A stretch of DNA of 64,000 nt. Source: an uncultured delta proteobacterium. GTDB taxonomy: Bacteria > Desulfobacterota > Desulfobulbia > Desulfobulbales > Desulfocapsaceae. Shown one piece after another: positions 52,324-62,293 of the stretch. The position numbers and the translations under genes are program-made. The notes beneath the pieces were generated by a model that searched no databases, had not been told where the DNA came from, and saw only the letters and a program-made list of their open reading frames with translations. Position 1 is the stretch's first letter; every line of letters begins with the position of its first letter. The stretch covers positions 1-64,000 of the forward strand of contig CAIQWD010000100.1 of assembly GCA_903875445.1 (NCBI GenBank). Reading direction: 5' to 3'.

Positions 52324-54831
52324 ATGACCGAAAAAATTCTTATTATTGCAGAAAAACCTAGTGTTGCCGCTGACCTGGTTAAAAGCCTGCCAGGCAAATT
52401 CGTTAAGGAAAAAACCCATTTCGAAGGAGAAAACTATGTTGTCTCCTATGCCATAGGTCATCTTGTCACCATTTGCTTTCCGGAAGAAATCGACCCGGCC
52501 TATCAAAAATGGGACATGAACAGCCTGCCGATCCTCCCGGAGGCCTTTCCCCTTAAAGGCCTTGACGGCACCAAGACTCAGCTCAGTGCTTTGCAAAAAC
52601 TGATAAGGCGCAAGGACATCAAGCAAATCATCAATGCCTGTGATGCCGGTCGGGAAGGTGAACTGATTTTCAAATATATCCTCAAATTCGTTTGGAACGC
52701 CTCGGTCGCCGAGAAATCTTTTAAGCGGCTTTGGCTACAGTCGATGACCGCAGACTCAATCCGTGCCGCCTTTGCCTCTTTGCGAGACAGCGCCGAAATG
52801 CTGCCCCTTGAGGATACCGCCCTGTGCCGTTCCGAGTCGGATTGGCTGATAGGCATCAATGCCACCAGGGCACTTACCGGCTACAACTCCCGCAAGGGCG
52901 GTTTCTTTCTAACTCCCTGCGGTCGAGTACAGACCCCAACCCTGTCTCTTCTGGTGAAAAGGGAGCGGACTCGCCTGGGTTTTGTTCCCAAGCCATACTG
53001 GAACCTTCAGGGGCTGTTTGCCGTCAGCGATCAGACCTACGAGGGCAAATGGATCGATGCCGCCTTTGCCCGTGAAACCAGTGAGCCAACGGACAGGGCG
53101 GATCGTATTTGGAAAAAAGACGATGCCCTGGCAATTATCGCCAAATGCAGCGGAAAACCGGCAACAGTCGAGGAACAAAGCAAGAAAAACACCCAAAGTT
53201 CCCCGCAACTCTACGATCTTACCCTGCTCCAGCGAGAAGCCAACTCAAGGTTCGGTTTTTCCGCAAAAAACACCCTGGCCATTGCCCAAGCGCTGTATGA
53301 AAGGCACAAGGTTCTTACCTACCCGCGAACCGACAGTAAACATCTGCCGGAAGACTACCTGCAATCGGTAAAAGATGTACTGCAGCGGCAAACAACATGG
53401 CAATTCGGGACCTTCGCCCAAGAGGCTCTGACCAAGAAATATGTCCATCCGGACAAACGAATCTTCAACAACAGCAAGGTTTCCGACCACCACGCCATCA
53501 TCCCCACAACCCTTCTGCCGACACGTCTCAGCGAACCGGAAGCAAAAATTTATCAGATGGTGGTGCAACGCTTTCTCGCCGTCTTTTTTCCACCTGCAGT
53601 CTTTTTCAACACCAAAAGATTTTCCCTGGTTGCCGGAGAAACCTTCCTCACCGAGGGAAAAATCCTCCTCGAAGCAGGCTGGAAGGCCATTTACGGCACG
53701 GCAAGCGGAGATGGTCAGGATCGCATCCTCACACCGATACCGGTTGGCGGCCAGGTAAACTGTCAGGAAATCACCATCGCCGATCACGAAACCACACCGC
53801 CACCGCGTTTCAACGAAGCAACCCTGCTCTCGGCCATGGAAAATTCCGACAAACTGGTCGAAGATGAGGAACTGGCCGAAGCCATGAAAGAACGCGGCCT
53901 CGGCACTCCGGCGACCAGGGCTGCCATCATCGAAAAGCTCATCAAGGAAAAATATGTGGTTCGCGAGGGCAAAGATCTTACCCCCACCGGTAAGGCCTTC
54001 GAACTTCTCGCCCTCCTGGAGGCCATGCAGATTGAGGTTCTCGCCTCTCCGGAAATGACCGGCGAGTGGGAATATAAACTCAACCGAATGCTGAAAGGCC
54101 AGTTTACCCGTGATAAATTCATGGCCGAAATTCGGGCAGTAACCCGGCAAATCATCGACCGGGTAAAAAACTTTGAAACTGCCGAGATCAGACCCGAGGC
54201 GTCTTTTAGCCCCGTGGACGGAATTCGTTTCTTTTCATCACCTACCGCCTATGTCTCGGAGGATAAAAAGATCAGCATCCGCAAGATCCTTGGCGGACGA
54301 ATGTTGACCGAGCCTGATGTGCTTGCCCTGCTGCAGGGGAAGACCATCGGCCCCTTCAGCGATTTCCGCTCGAAAAAAGGCAAACCTTTCACCGCCTCAG
54401 TCCGTCTTCTCGACAAAAAGATCGAGTTTATCTTTGCCGCTTCCATCGACGAACTCGATATCGAGGCCGTCAAACAAGGAACAATTCTTGGCCATTCCCC
54501 CATTGATCAAACCAAAGTCTTTGCCACCCCGATGGCCTATATGTCCGAATCGGCACTCGGAGGCGATGCGAAGAAAGGCCTGAAGATCAGCAGGACTATC
54601 CTTTCCAGGGAGGTTGGCGAAAAACATGTCATGCAACTCCTTGCCGAAGGAAAAACCGAACTCATTCAAGGGTTCATATCGAAAAAGAAAAAACCGTTCG
54701 ACGCCTATCTCCTTCTTGCGAAAAATGGTACACTGAGCTTTGAATTTCCACCGCGGAAAGAAAAATCGCCAAAGCAAAACCCATTGACAGTCCCCAAAGA
54801 AAAAGCCATAAATAGCCATGAAACTGATTAA
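52324..54831 (+). CDS. topB: DNA topoisomerase III-type enzyme
   Basis: An 835-residue type IA topoisomerase. The N-terminal Toprim domain has KILIIAEKPSVAADLVKSL and ACDAGREGELIFKYIL. The active-site tyrosine is in VLTYPRTDSKHLPEDY, at about residue 333. GLGTPATRAAIIEKLIKEKY lies near 520. Two C-terminal repeat units follow (SSPTAYVSEDKKIS..., ATPMAYMSESALGG...) of the Toprim-associated C-terminal repeat type. It relaxes and decatenates DNA. The last codons overlap rsfS by 14 bp, so both are co-transcribed. Confidence 0.94.
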   Translation: MTEKILIIAEKPSVAADLVKSLPGKFVKEKTHFEGENYVVSYAIGHLVTICFPEEIDPAYQKWDMNSLPILPEAFPLKGLDGTKTQLSALQKLIRRKDIKQIINACDAGREGELIFKYILKFVWNASVAEKSFKRLWLQSMTADSIRAAFASLRDSAEMLPLEDTALCRSESDWLIGINATRALTGYNSRKGGFFLTPCGRVQTPTLSLLVKRERTRLGFVPKPYWNLQGLFAVSDQTYEGKWIDAAFARETSEPTDRADRIWKKDDALAIIAKCSGKPATVEEQSKKNTQSSPQLYDLTLLQREANSRFGFSAKNTLAIAQALYERHKVLTYPRTDSKHLPEDYLQSVKDVLQRQTTWQFGTFAQEALTKKYVHPDKRIFNNSKVSDHHAIIPTTLLPTRLSEPEAKIYQMVVQRFLAVFFPPAVFFNTKRFSLVAGETFLTEGKILLEAGWKAIYGTASGDGQDRILTPIPVGGQVNCQEITIADHETTPPPRFNEATLLSAMENSDKLVEDEELAEAMKERGLGTPATRAAIIEKLIKEKYVVREGKDLTPTGKAFELLALLEAMQIEVLASPEMTGEWEYKLNRMLKGQFTRDKFMAEIRAVTRQIIDRVKNFETAEIRPEASFSPVDGIRFFSSPTAYVSEDKKISIRKILGGRMLTEPDVLALLQGKTIGPFSDFRSKKGKPFTASVRLLDKKIEFIFAASIDELDIEAVKQGTILGHSPIDQTKVFATPMAYMSESALGGDAKKGLKISRTILSREVGEKHVMQLLAEGKTELIQGFISKKKKPFDAYLLLAKNGTLSFEFPPRKEKSPKQNPLTVPKEKAINSHETD

Positions 54832-55195
54832 AAAAGAATATTTAGAAAAAAGCGGCGAGGAACTGGCACAAATCTGCGCCGGCGCTGCCCTTGATACCCA
54901 GGCTGAGGATCTGCTCATCCTTGATGTCCGCGGTTTGGCCACCTTCACCGATTATTGCGTCATCATGAACGGCAAATCAACCCGCCACGTCCAGGCCCTG
55001 GCCGAGGCAATTGAAAGAGCGGTTCGTTCCAAACGGGTCAAAGCGTCTTCCGCCGAAGGACTGGCCGAAGGCTTGTGGGTTCTCCTCGATTTTGATGACG
55101 TTATTGTCCACATTTTCTATCATGAACAACGGCAATTTTACAACCTTGAAGGCCTCTGGTCCGAGGCCAAACGTGTTGCCGCCGAGGCGGAGTGA
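54818..55195 (+). CDS. rsfS: Ribosomal silencing factor RsfS
   Basis: A 125-residue protein: AEDLLILDVRGLATFTDYCV, IMNGKSTRHVQALAEAIERA, GLAEGLWVLLDFDDVIVHIF and FYNLEGLWSEAKRV. These are the RsfS/Iojap motifs. It binds L14 and blocks subunit joining in starvation. It overlaps the end of topB and precedes thrC by 26 bases. Confidence 0.96.
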   Translation: MKLIKKEYLEKSGEELAQICAGAALDTQAEDLLILDVRGLATFTDYCVIMNGKSTRHVQALAEAIERAVRSKRVKASSAEGLAEGLWVLLDFDDVIVHIFYHEQRQFYNLEGLWSEAKRVAAEAE

Positions 55196-55221
55196 CGCAG
55201 TGCCGGAAGAGGGCTAGGATT

Positions 55222-56631
55222 ATGCAATATTTAAGCACCAGGGGGCAAATTTCCCCCATACCATTTTCCCAGGCTGTGATGATGGGGCTCGCAGAGGATG
55301 GCGGCTTGCTGCTGCCGCGTACCATCCCGCGCATCGGCACCGACACCTTCGCCTCCTGGCAAAAATTGAGCTATGCGGAACTGGCGTTTGAAGTCATGTC
55401 GAGATTTGTCGATGACATTCCGGTCAGCGACCTAAAAGACATTATCAACAGATCCTATGCGACCTTCACCGCCAAAGAAGTCACCCCGGTGGTGCACCTT
55501 GGCGATTTGCATATCCTTGAATTGTTTCATGGCCCGACTCTTGCTTTCAAAGATATTGCCCTGCAGTTCCTCGGCAATATCTTCGAGTATCTGTTGAGCC
55601 GCGACCAAGGGGTTCTCAATATCCTCGGGGCAACGTCCGGCGACACCGGTTCTGCCGCCATTTACGGGGTTCGCGGCAAAGAGCGGATCAACATTTTCAT
55701 CCTCCACCCGCACCAGCGTGTGAGCCCGGTGCAGGAAAAACAGATGACCACCGTCCTCGACGCCAATGTTTTCAACATCGCCATCCGCGGTTCTTTCGAC
55801 GACGGCCAGGCCATTGTCAAAAAAATATTCAACGACCTGGAATTCAAAGCCAAATACCGGCTTGGAGCGATCAATTCGATCAACTGGGCCCGGGTTCTCG
55901 CTCAGGTTGTTTATTATGTCAGGAGTTGCCTGCACGTCTCTGCCCACGAAAAAGATTCTTCCGTCGATTTTGCCATTCCCACCGGCAATTTCGGCGATAT
56001 CTTCGCCGGCTATATCGCCAAAAAAATGTTGCCCCCGGGCACCATTCGCCAATTGGTCCTGGCAACCAACGACAACGATATCCTTGCCCGCTTCGTTACC
56101 AAGGGCGATTATTCACAGGCAACGGTGAAAATCACCTCCAGCCCGTCCATGGATATCCAGGCAGCGTCAAATTTCGAACGCTATCTCTATTATCTTTTAG
56201 ACAGCGATCCAGCGCGCACCCGTGAACTCATGGAGGAGTTCGGAAAGAACGGCAAGATCGATCTCTCCGGGCATCACGAGCAGATTCGTCGTGATTTCGT
56301 TGCCACCGCGGTCTCCGAGCAGGAGGTAAGGGAAACCATCGCCGCCTTTTACCAAGAGCATGAATATATCCTCGACCCGCACACGGCAGTGGGCGTGAAA
56401 GCGGCGCAAAAATTTAAAACTGTGGGGGTTCCCATGGTATGCCTGGCCACAGCCCATCCGGCGAAATTCGGCGCAGTAGTGGAAGAGGCAATCGGCAAGT
56501 TACCCGATGTTCCACTAGCCCTTGCCGGTATAATGGAAAAGCCTTCGCGTTGTGAACTTATGGACGCAGAAAAAGGCAAAATTCAGGCATTTGTCGCGGA
56601 AAAATCGGCAACAGCCTTTAACAACGGCTGA
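55222..56631 (+). CDS. thrC: Threonine synthase
   Basis: A 469-residue enzyme of the long (E. coli/yeast) type from the ATG at 55222, with AGGA just before it. It has YLSTRGQISPIPFSQAVMMG at the start. The PLP lysine is in HGPTLAFKDIALQFLG (Lys 110), with ILGATSGDTGSAAIYGV near 145, NSINWARVLAQVVYYV near 216 and PTGNFGDIFAGYIAKKM near 255. It converts O-phosphohomoserine to threonine and so complements asd elsewhere in the window. Confidence 0.96.
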   Translation: MQYLSTRGQISPIPFSQAVMMGLAEDGGLLLPRTIPRIGTDTFASWQKLSYAELAFEVMSRFVDDIPVSDLKDIINRSYATFTAKEVTPVVHLGDLHILELFHGPTLAFKDIALQFLGNIFEYLLSRDQGVLNILGATSGDTGSAAIYGVRGKERINIFILHPHQRVSPVQEKQMTTVLDANVFNIAIRGSFDDGQAIVKKIFNDLEFKAKYRLGAINSINWARVLAQVVYYVRSCLHVSAHEKDSSVDFAIPTGNFGDIFAGYIAKKMLPPGTIRQLVLATNDNDILARFVTKGDYSQATVKITSSPSMDIQAASNFERYLYYLLDSDPARTRELMEEFGKNGKIDLSGHHEQIRRDFVATAVSEQEVRETIAAFYQEHEYILDPHTAVGVKAAQKFKTVGVPMVCLATAHPAKFGAVVEEAIGKLPDVPLALAGIMEKPSRCELMDAEKGKIQAFVAEKSATAFNNG

Positions 56632-57129
56632 GATTTGCCAAGCAAGACCTGGCGACGCCAGCCTTGACAAGACACCGGGACCACTCTAATGTCTTGGGAT
56701 ATTAAACGTGGTATTTATTGCAACTGCAATGGAAATTTTCTTAGTATCTGTTCAGCACTATTGACAAAATCCCCCCTCCCCTTCCTCTTTGGGTATCCCT
56801 GTCGTTACACAATCTCCCGATAGCGGCAGCCCCAGTTGTCTTCTTATAACATCTCCGCTTTTTTTATTAACATTCACGACCAAGAGCTGCCACCATGTAA
56901 TGACCGTTCCGACTTCCTTTTCGACCGGCAAACACCTTGTGCGGCTATAAATCCCCCACAATCGACCCAATTCTAATAGTCTTGACTTTTTTGTCATAAC
57001 TGGATAAATGTTTTGTTTCGATCGTACGTTTTTGTCTTTGTTTATCCAGCAGCATCCCCCCACCAGATCTGCATTAGATAGACGTTCACCCGTGCCGTCA
57101 GGCAATTATCAACTCTTCTGGAGAACAAC
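56632..57129. other. Intergenic region before the glutamate synthase operon
   Basis: About 500 bases without a supported gene. It contains a short CTGGC/GCCAG hairpin (56649-56661) after thrC and the 40-bp dispersed repeat. Near 56991-57020 a TTGACT is followed at about 16 bases by ATAAAT, a possible promoter for the glutamate synthase genes. A minus-strand frame of 115 codons (56758-57105) has no family signature. Confidence 0.5.
56744..56783 (+). repeat. 40-bp dispersed repeat, copy 2 (other copy at 8579-8618)
   Basis: It is identical to 8579-8618 at 37 of 40 positions, with the core TTCAGCACTATTGACAAA and the tail CCCCCCTCCCCTT. It lies in non-coding DNA 113 bases after thrC. Confidence 0.75.
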
Positions 57130-58269
57130 ATGTGTCGTTTAGCCCTGAAAACTGCCAGAGAGCCGTTTTCCCCCTACGAGGTCCTCACCGCCATGGAGGC
57201 CATGAAAGAGGGGTACGATGGCTCCGGACTCGGCCTCCTGCTTCGGGGAATGGAGTTTGAAGATTTCAAATACAATCCGCGCTTCCCCATTCTCTCAGGT
57301 ATTGCCCATACGGAAAAAGCATGGCATCGCATGACCGATTATATGGAAGAAATGGAATACGAATTGAAATACGATCACCGTTTTGCCATGCGACCGGAAT
57401 TGATCGAGGCGGAAGATCGCTATCGCTATTTCATGCGTGCCTACCGGATGCCGGTCGAGTTCCGCGACGAAAGTGACGAGCTGCGAGAGGCTGAACTTCT
57501 GCGCGCACGATTGGCACTTAGAAAACTCAGCACCGAAGAAGATCCCCTGACCATCTTTTCCTTCTATCCCGATGTCGCCATGATTAAGGAAGTCGGCTGG
57601 CCGATGCAGATCGGCGACGCCCTGTGTCTACATGACGGCCAGCTGAAATCCCGGGTCTGCATGGCACAGGGACGACAGAACACCAATTACGGCATCAATC
57701 TCTACGCCTGCCATCCCTTCTTTATCCAGGGGATCTCGACCATGACCAACGGCGAGAATACGGCATTCGTACCCATCCGTGACTGGTTGCTCGGCAAGAA
57801 ATTTGCCGGATATACAGGTTACCAAAGCGACAGTGAAGTGTTTACCCATATTCTCCATTACACCCTGAAAAAGCTGAAACTACCGCTGCAGGCCTACAAA
57901 CACATCATAACTCCGCTCAGCAACGCCGAACTGGCCAAGCACCCCCAGGGGGAATTCCTCGCCGGGTTGCGCCAGGTCTGCAAACGGCTGATCATCGATG
58001 GTCCCAATGCGGTTATCGGAACCCTGCCCGATGAAACCAGTCTTTTAGTCATGGATCAGAAAAAACTCCGCCCAGCTACAGTCGGCGGCAGAGATGGAGT
58101 CTGGGCCATTGCCTCGGAGATTTGCGGGATTCAGGCGATGATCCCGGACCGCGACCCCTCCCTCGATTTTCAGCCCATGCGCGAACATACAGTAATTATT
58201 CCCCCCCATAGAAAGGAATTAGAAATATGGTCTCAGTACGATCGGTTTCCATTGGCCCTAGCAGCCTAA
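57130..58269 (+). CDS. Glutamate synthase, glutamine amidotransferase subunit (split GltB, part 1)
   Basis: A 379-residue class II amidotransferase. The catalytic cysteine is residue 2 (MCRLALKTAREPFSPYEVLT). Further markers are GYDGSGLGLLLRG near 30, NYGINLYACHPFFIQGISTM near 190, and TNGENTAFVPIRDWLLGKKF. It should release ammonia from glutamine for the FMN subunit. In most bacteria this domain is the N-terminus of one large GltB chain; here it is a separate gene. Its 3' end overlaps the next gene by 43 bp. Confidence 0.9.
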   Translation: MCRLALKTAREPFSPYEVLTAMEAMKEGYDGSGLGLLLRGMEFEDFKYNPRFPILSGIAHTEKAWHRMTDYMEEMEYELKYDHRFAMRPELIEAEDRYRYFMRAYRMPVEFRDESDELREAELLRARLALRKLSTEEDPLTIFSFYPDVAMIKEVGWPMQIGDALCLHDGQLKSRVCMAQGRQNTNYGINLYACHPFFIQGISTMTNGENTAFVPIRDWLLGKKFAGYTGYQSDSEVFTHILHYTLKKLKLPLQAYKHIITPLSNAELAKHPQGEFLAGLRQVCKRLIIDGPNAVIGTLPDETSLLVMDQKKLRPATVGGRDGVWAIASEICGIQAMIPDRDPSLDFQPMREHTVIIPPHRKELEIWSQYDRFPLALAA

Positions 58270-59867
58270 CCCCATCCGACCTCCCATGGATTATCGAGCA
58301 TCGTGAGGACAGATGTACCCTCTGCGGCCATTGTACCGCCGTTTGCCCGAAGGACTCCATCCGCCTTGCCCATATGCGGCAGCGGATGCCCAAGTTGGAC
58401 ATCCTTAGCAAACAGCGCGGCAGCGAGTATCGCACCTTTACCGGTATCCGTCAGGAGACCGACTCGGCGAAACTCTGTATCGGTTGTGGCATGTGCTCCA
58501 TGGTCTGCCCCAATGAAGCCATCACCCCCATTCCCGGCACCAATGAAAACCGTACCCTCTTTTTTGAAAATCGCAAAGGCGAACCGAAGAAGCGGGGCGG
58601 CAGACGTAATGCCACCGGCCCGACCCTTCTCGACCGCATCATGTTCCATCGTATCTCCATGCTCACCGACCCGGCTCTTGATGCCGGTCGCCATGAATTT
58701 ACCACCACAACGACACTTGGACGCATCCTCTCCCCGGAAGAATTCCTCGAACGGACGGTAAGCGGCGGCTGGATCCCCCCGACCCGAGAGATCTTTCCCT
58801 TCGTCATCGGTTCGATGTCCTTCGGCGCCCTGTCGCCCAATATGTGGCTGGGCCTGCTCCAGGGGGTCGCTTATTGCAACGAGGTCCTCGGCCTGCCCGT
58901 CGTCATGTGTACCGGCGAGGGCGGCTGCCCACCGTGGATTTTGCGCAGCAAGTATCTGAAATACATCATCCTGCAGATCGCCTCCGGCTATTTCGGCTGG
59001 GATGAGATCATCCGCGCCATTCCGGAAATGCAGTGCAATCCGGCGGCCATTGAAATCAAATACGGCCAGGGGGCAAAACCCGGCGACGGCGGCCTGCTCA
59101 TGTGGCACAAGGTCTCAAAACTGATCGCCCGGTTGCGCGGGGTACCCGAGGGTGTCGATTTGCCGTCGCCACCGGTACACCAGACCCTCTACTCCATCGA
59201 AGAAAGCGTCATGAAAATGATGCAGACCCTTTCCATGGCCTTCCACCACAAGGTTCCGGTGTATCCGAAAATCTCCGCCTCGACCTCGGCCAAATCGGTA
59301 TTGAACAATCTGGTACGTAACCCCTATGCCGCGGGTCTTATGATCGACGGCATCGACGGCGGCACCGGAGCCGCCTACAACGTCTCCATGGACGCCACCG
59401 GCCACCCCATTGCTTCTTGTGTACGCGATTGCTATCTCGATCTGGCCAAACAGGGCAAGCAGAACGAGATCCCCATCTTTGCCGCCGGAGGTATCGGTAA
59501 AAACGGCAACGTCGCCCAAAACGGCATGGCTCTGGTGATGCTCGGCGCCTCCGGTGTGCATATCGGCAAGTACATGATGCAGGCCGCGGCCGGCTGTCTC
59601 GGCAACGAAAAGAACCGCTGCAATGTCTGCAACCTCGGGATCTGTCCAAAGGGTATCACCAGTCAGAACCCGAAACTCTACCGCCGCCTCGACCCGGACA
59701 AGGTGGCCGAGCGGGTGGGCGAGGTCTTTATGTCGATCAATACCGAGGTGAAAAAGATCATGGCGCCGCTGGGACGCTCCCAGAGCCTGCCGATCGGCAT
59801 GTCCGACGCCATCGGCATTGCCGACCAGGCAGCTGCCGACAGATTGCGTATCCAATATATCTGCTAA
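58227..59867 (+). CDS. Glutamate synthase FMN subunit with N-terminal ferredoxin domain
   Basis: A 546-residue protein, with AAGGA before the ATG at 58227. Two 4Fe-4S motifs (CTLCGHCTAVCP at about 30-41 and CIGCGMCSMVCP near 85) precede the glutamate synthase FMN barrel. The barrel has VIGSMSFGALSPNMWLGL, CTGEGGCPP, IEIKYGQGAKPGDGGLL and DGIDGGTGAAYNVSMDATGH. A cysteine group GCLGNEKNRCNVCNLGICPK near 455-474 probably holds the 3Fe-4S cluster. The protein combines 2-oxoglutarate and ammonia to glutamate. The ferredoxin-like front suggests electrons come from ferredoxin or through the Fe-S clusters of the next subunit. Confidence 0.91.
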   Translation: MVSVRSVSIGPSSLTPSDLPWIIEHREDRCTLCGHCTAVCPKDSIRLAHMRQRMPKLDILSKQRGSEYRTFTGIRQETDSAKLCIGCGMCSMVCPNEAITPIPGTNENRTLFFENRKGEPKKRGGRRNATGPTLLDRIMFHRISMLTDPALDAGRHEFTTTTTLGRILSPEEFLERTVSGGWIPPTREIFPFVIGSMSFGALSPNMWLGLLQGVAYCNEVLGLPVVMCTGEGGCPPWILRSKYLKYIILQIASGYFGWDEIIRAIPEMQCNPAAIEIKYGQGAKPGDGGLLMWHKVSKLIARLRGVPEGVDLPSPPVHQTLYSIEESVMKMMQTLSMAFHHKVPVYPKISASTSAKSVLNNLVRNPYAAGLMIDGIDGGTGAAYNVSMDATGHPIASCVRDCYLDLAKQGKQNEIPIFAAGGIGKNGNVAQNGMALVMLGASGVHIGKYMMQAAAGCLGNEKNRCNVCNLGICPKGITSQNPKLYRRLDPDKVAERVGEVFMSINTEVKKIMAPLGRSQSLPIGMSDAIGIADQAAADRLRIQYIC

Positions 59868-59938
59868 ACGAAAAGATTGAAGATCAAGGCGGTATCCAGG
59901 CCTGTCAGGCCGGTGACTGCTGCTATAAGGAGTTTCCA

Positions 59939-62293
59939 GTGACTACAACGGTTGTAAAAGGTCAGAACGAAAAAGGTCAGCGTCTCCGCTCGATGGAATT
60001 CGAGAAGCTGGTGCGGCAGGCTGCCGCCTCATCCGCCGACCTGCTGCTTGAGACGTACGGCCAACATAATATCGGCATCCGCCTGCAACGGCAAGACGGC
60101 CTGAAGATTACCGTCAAGGGACCGTCCGGCCAGAGGCTCGGTTGCATGGGGATGCCCGGCACCACCATAATCTGCGAGGGTGCCACCTCCGATGATGTCG
60201 GCTATCTCAACATCGGGGCGGAAATTGCGGTTCTCGGCGATGCCACCAACGGCGCCTGCAATGCCATGGCCAACGGCAAGGTATTTATCGGCGGCTCCAT
60301 CGGCGCTCGCGGTCTCAGCATGACCAAGTGGAACCCGGAATACACGAGGCCGGAGTTGTGGGTTCTCGGCTCCGTCGGCGACTCCTTTGCCGAGTTCAAC
60401 TGCGGCGGAGTGGCGGTGGTTTGCGGTCATAATCCGAAGAATCCCGCCAACGTGCTCGGCTATCGCCCCTGTGTCGGCATGGTCGGTGGCACCATCTATT
60501 TCCGCGGCAAGATCGACAACTCCTACCCGAAAACCAATGCCAAACTCATTGCCCCAAGCGATGAGCAATGGCAATGGCTGACCAAGAATATCACCGGTTT
60601 TCTCGAAAAAATCCGCAAGCCCGAACTGCACGCGACCCTCACCATCAGGGAAGAATGGCATATCCTCATGCCCATTACTCCGCAGGAAAGGGCGCTGATG
60701 TTTTCCGGCCCCATGCCGATGGCCGAATTCCGCAACGAGCATTGGAACAAGGCCTTTGGCGGCGACCCCCTGCGCGATCTTGCGCCGGGTCTCGATCGCA
60801 GCCGCATCGATGTCATTGTCAGCGGCGAGCTGCGCCGCAAGAAACCCTACTGGGCCAATTGCGAATCGGCGGCACCGTGTACCTACTACTGCCCGGTGCA
60901 TATCCCCACCGTCGACAGGTTGCGGCTCATTCGCGAAGGGCGGATCGAAGAGGCCTACCAGCTCATCCTCCGCTATACTCCGCTGCCCGCCTCGGTGTGC
61001 GGCGCGGTCTGTCCCAATCTGTGTATGGAAAACTGCTCCCGTGCAGGCGTTGATGAACCCATTGATATGCAGATTCTCGGCCGGGCGGTAAATACCCTTG
61101 AGCCCCCGGCAGTTGCCCCATCACTAGGTAAAAAGGTGGCCGTCATCGGCGGCGGACCGGCCGGCATGAACGTTGCCTGGCAGCTGGCCCTGGCCGGGAT
61201 TGAAGCGCATATCTTTGAACAGGATGAAAAAATCGGCGGCAAACTCGCCCAAGTGATACCCTGGGAGCGTCTCTCCCAGGCGATCTGGGACCAGGAGGTG
61301 AAAAGATTCCTGGCCACGCCGAATATCAGCGCCAGCCTTGGCGTAACGATGACCAAGGAAAAATTTGCGGCTCTCCAGAAAAATTACGATTATGTCGTTA
61401 TCGCCGTGGGAACCCACACCCCGCGCCGGTTGCAATTCCCCGGCAACGAAAAGGTGCTTGCCGCCCTCGACTTCCTGAAGGGGGCCAAGAGCAAAAAGCC
61501 ACCGGCCGTCGGTAAAGAGGTGGTGGTCATCGGCGCCGGCAATGTCGGCTGCGACGTCGCCTGTGAGGCCTACCGGCTGGGAGCTGAAAAAGTCACTCTG
61601 GTCGATATCCAAAAGCCGCTGGCCTTCGGCAAGGAAAAAGTTGCCGCCGAGGCACTGGGCGCCCAGTTCCGCTGGCCGGTGTCGACCCGGGAAGTGACCG
61701 ATGCGGGGCTTGTTACCAATACTGGGGAAGTTATTCCGGCCGACACGGTCATCATCTCCATCGGCGATGTCCCGGCCTTGTCCTTTCTGCCCGAATCGGT
61801 TGAAACCGTCACCGTCGGCGGAGCCGCCTGGATTGCCACGGACAAGGCCCATGTCACCTCCGACAGCCGGATCCTCGCGGTAGGCGATGTCGAAAGACCG
61901 GGCCTTGCCACCAACGCCCTTGGTGCCGGCAAGACCGCCGCCGAATACATTATCGCCCACTGCAAAGGACTGGAATGGAAACCTTTTGCGCAGCAGGTTA
62001 TTCCGCAAAAGGCTCTGACCATAGCCCATTATATCCCGGTTGCCGTCGGCAGTACGCAACAGGATCAGGCAAATCGCTGTCTCTCCTGTGCCTCCTGCCG
62101 CGACTGCCACCTCTGCGAGACCATCTGTCCCACCGGGGCAATCAGTCGTCGAGAGATCGTCACCTCAATGGGCGACGAGCAATTTTCCCTGAGAACGGCC
62201 TATGAGTATGTGTCCGATGATAACAAGTGTATTGCCTGCGGTTTCTGCGCCGACACCTGTCCCTGTGGGATCTGGGCAATGAACGCTTTTTAG
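59939..62293 (+). CDS. Fused glutamate synthase GXGXG domain and GltD-like oxidoreductase
   Basis: A 784-residue fusion starting at GTG 59939, with AAGGAG at a good distance. Residues about 1-270 are the GXGXG beta-helix usually at the C-terminus of GltB (GCMGMPGTTIICEGATSDDV; NGKVFIGGSIGARGLSM). Then comes a GltD-type part with CTYYCPVHIPTV and CGAVCPNLCMENCSR near 300-360, an FAD motif VAVIGGGPAGMNVAWQ near 401, and a nucleotide motif VVVIGAGNVGCDVACE near 525. A C-terminal ferredoxin-like end (CRDCHLCETICPTGAI; CIACGFCADTCPCGIW) completes it. It probably feeds NAD(P)H electrons to the FMN subunit. Confidence 0.9.
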   Translation: MTTTVVKGQNEKGQRLRSMEFEKLVRQAAASSADLLLETYGQHNIGIRLQRQDGLKITVKGPSGQRLGCMGMPGTTIICEGATSDDVGYLNIGAEIAVLGDATNGACNAMANGKVFIGGSIGARGLSMTKWNPEYTRPELWVLGSVGDSFAEFNCGGVAVVCGHNPKNPANVLGYRPCVGMVGGTIYFRGKIDNSYPKTNAKLIAPSDEQWQWLTKNITGFLEKIRKPELHATLTIREEWHILMPITPQERALMFSGPMPMAEFRNEHWNKAFGGDPLRDLAPGLDRSRIDVIVSGELRRKKPYWANCESAAPCTYYCPVHIPTVDRLRLIREGRIEEAYQLILRYTPLPASVCGAVCPNLCMENCSRAGVDEPIDMQILGRAVNTLEPPAVAPSLGKKVAVIGGGPAGMNVAWQLALAGIEAHIFEQDEKIGGKLAQVIPWERLSQAIWDQEVKRFLATPNISASLGVTMTKEKFAALQKNYDYVVIAVGTHTPRRLQFPGNEKVLAALDFLKGAKSKKPPAVGKEVVVIGAGNVGCDVACEAYRLGAEKVTLVDIQKPLAFGKEKVAAEALGAQFRWPVSTREVTDAGLVTNTGEVIPADTVIISIGDVPALSFLPESVETVTVGGAAWIATDKAHVTSDSRILAVGDVERPGLATNALGAGKTAAEYIIAHCKGLEWKPFAQQVIPQKALTIAHYIPVAVGSTQQDQANRCLSCASCRDCHLCETICPTGAISRREIVTSMGDEQFSLRTAYEYVSDDNKCIACGFCADTCPCGIWAMNAF

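Noticed and set aside
56758-57105. 115-codon minus-strand frame between thrC and the glutamate synthase genes
   Set aside because: It has no family signature, no convincing ribosome site, and part of it is the 40-bp dispersed repeat. Left as intergenic.
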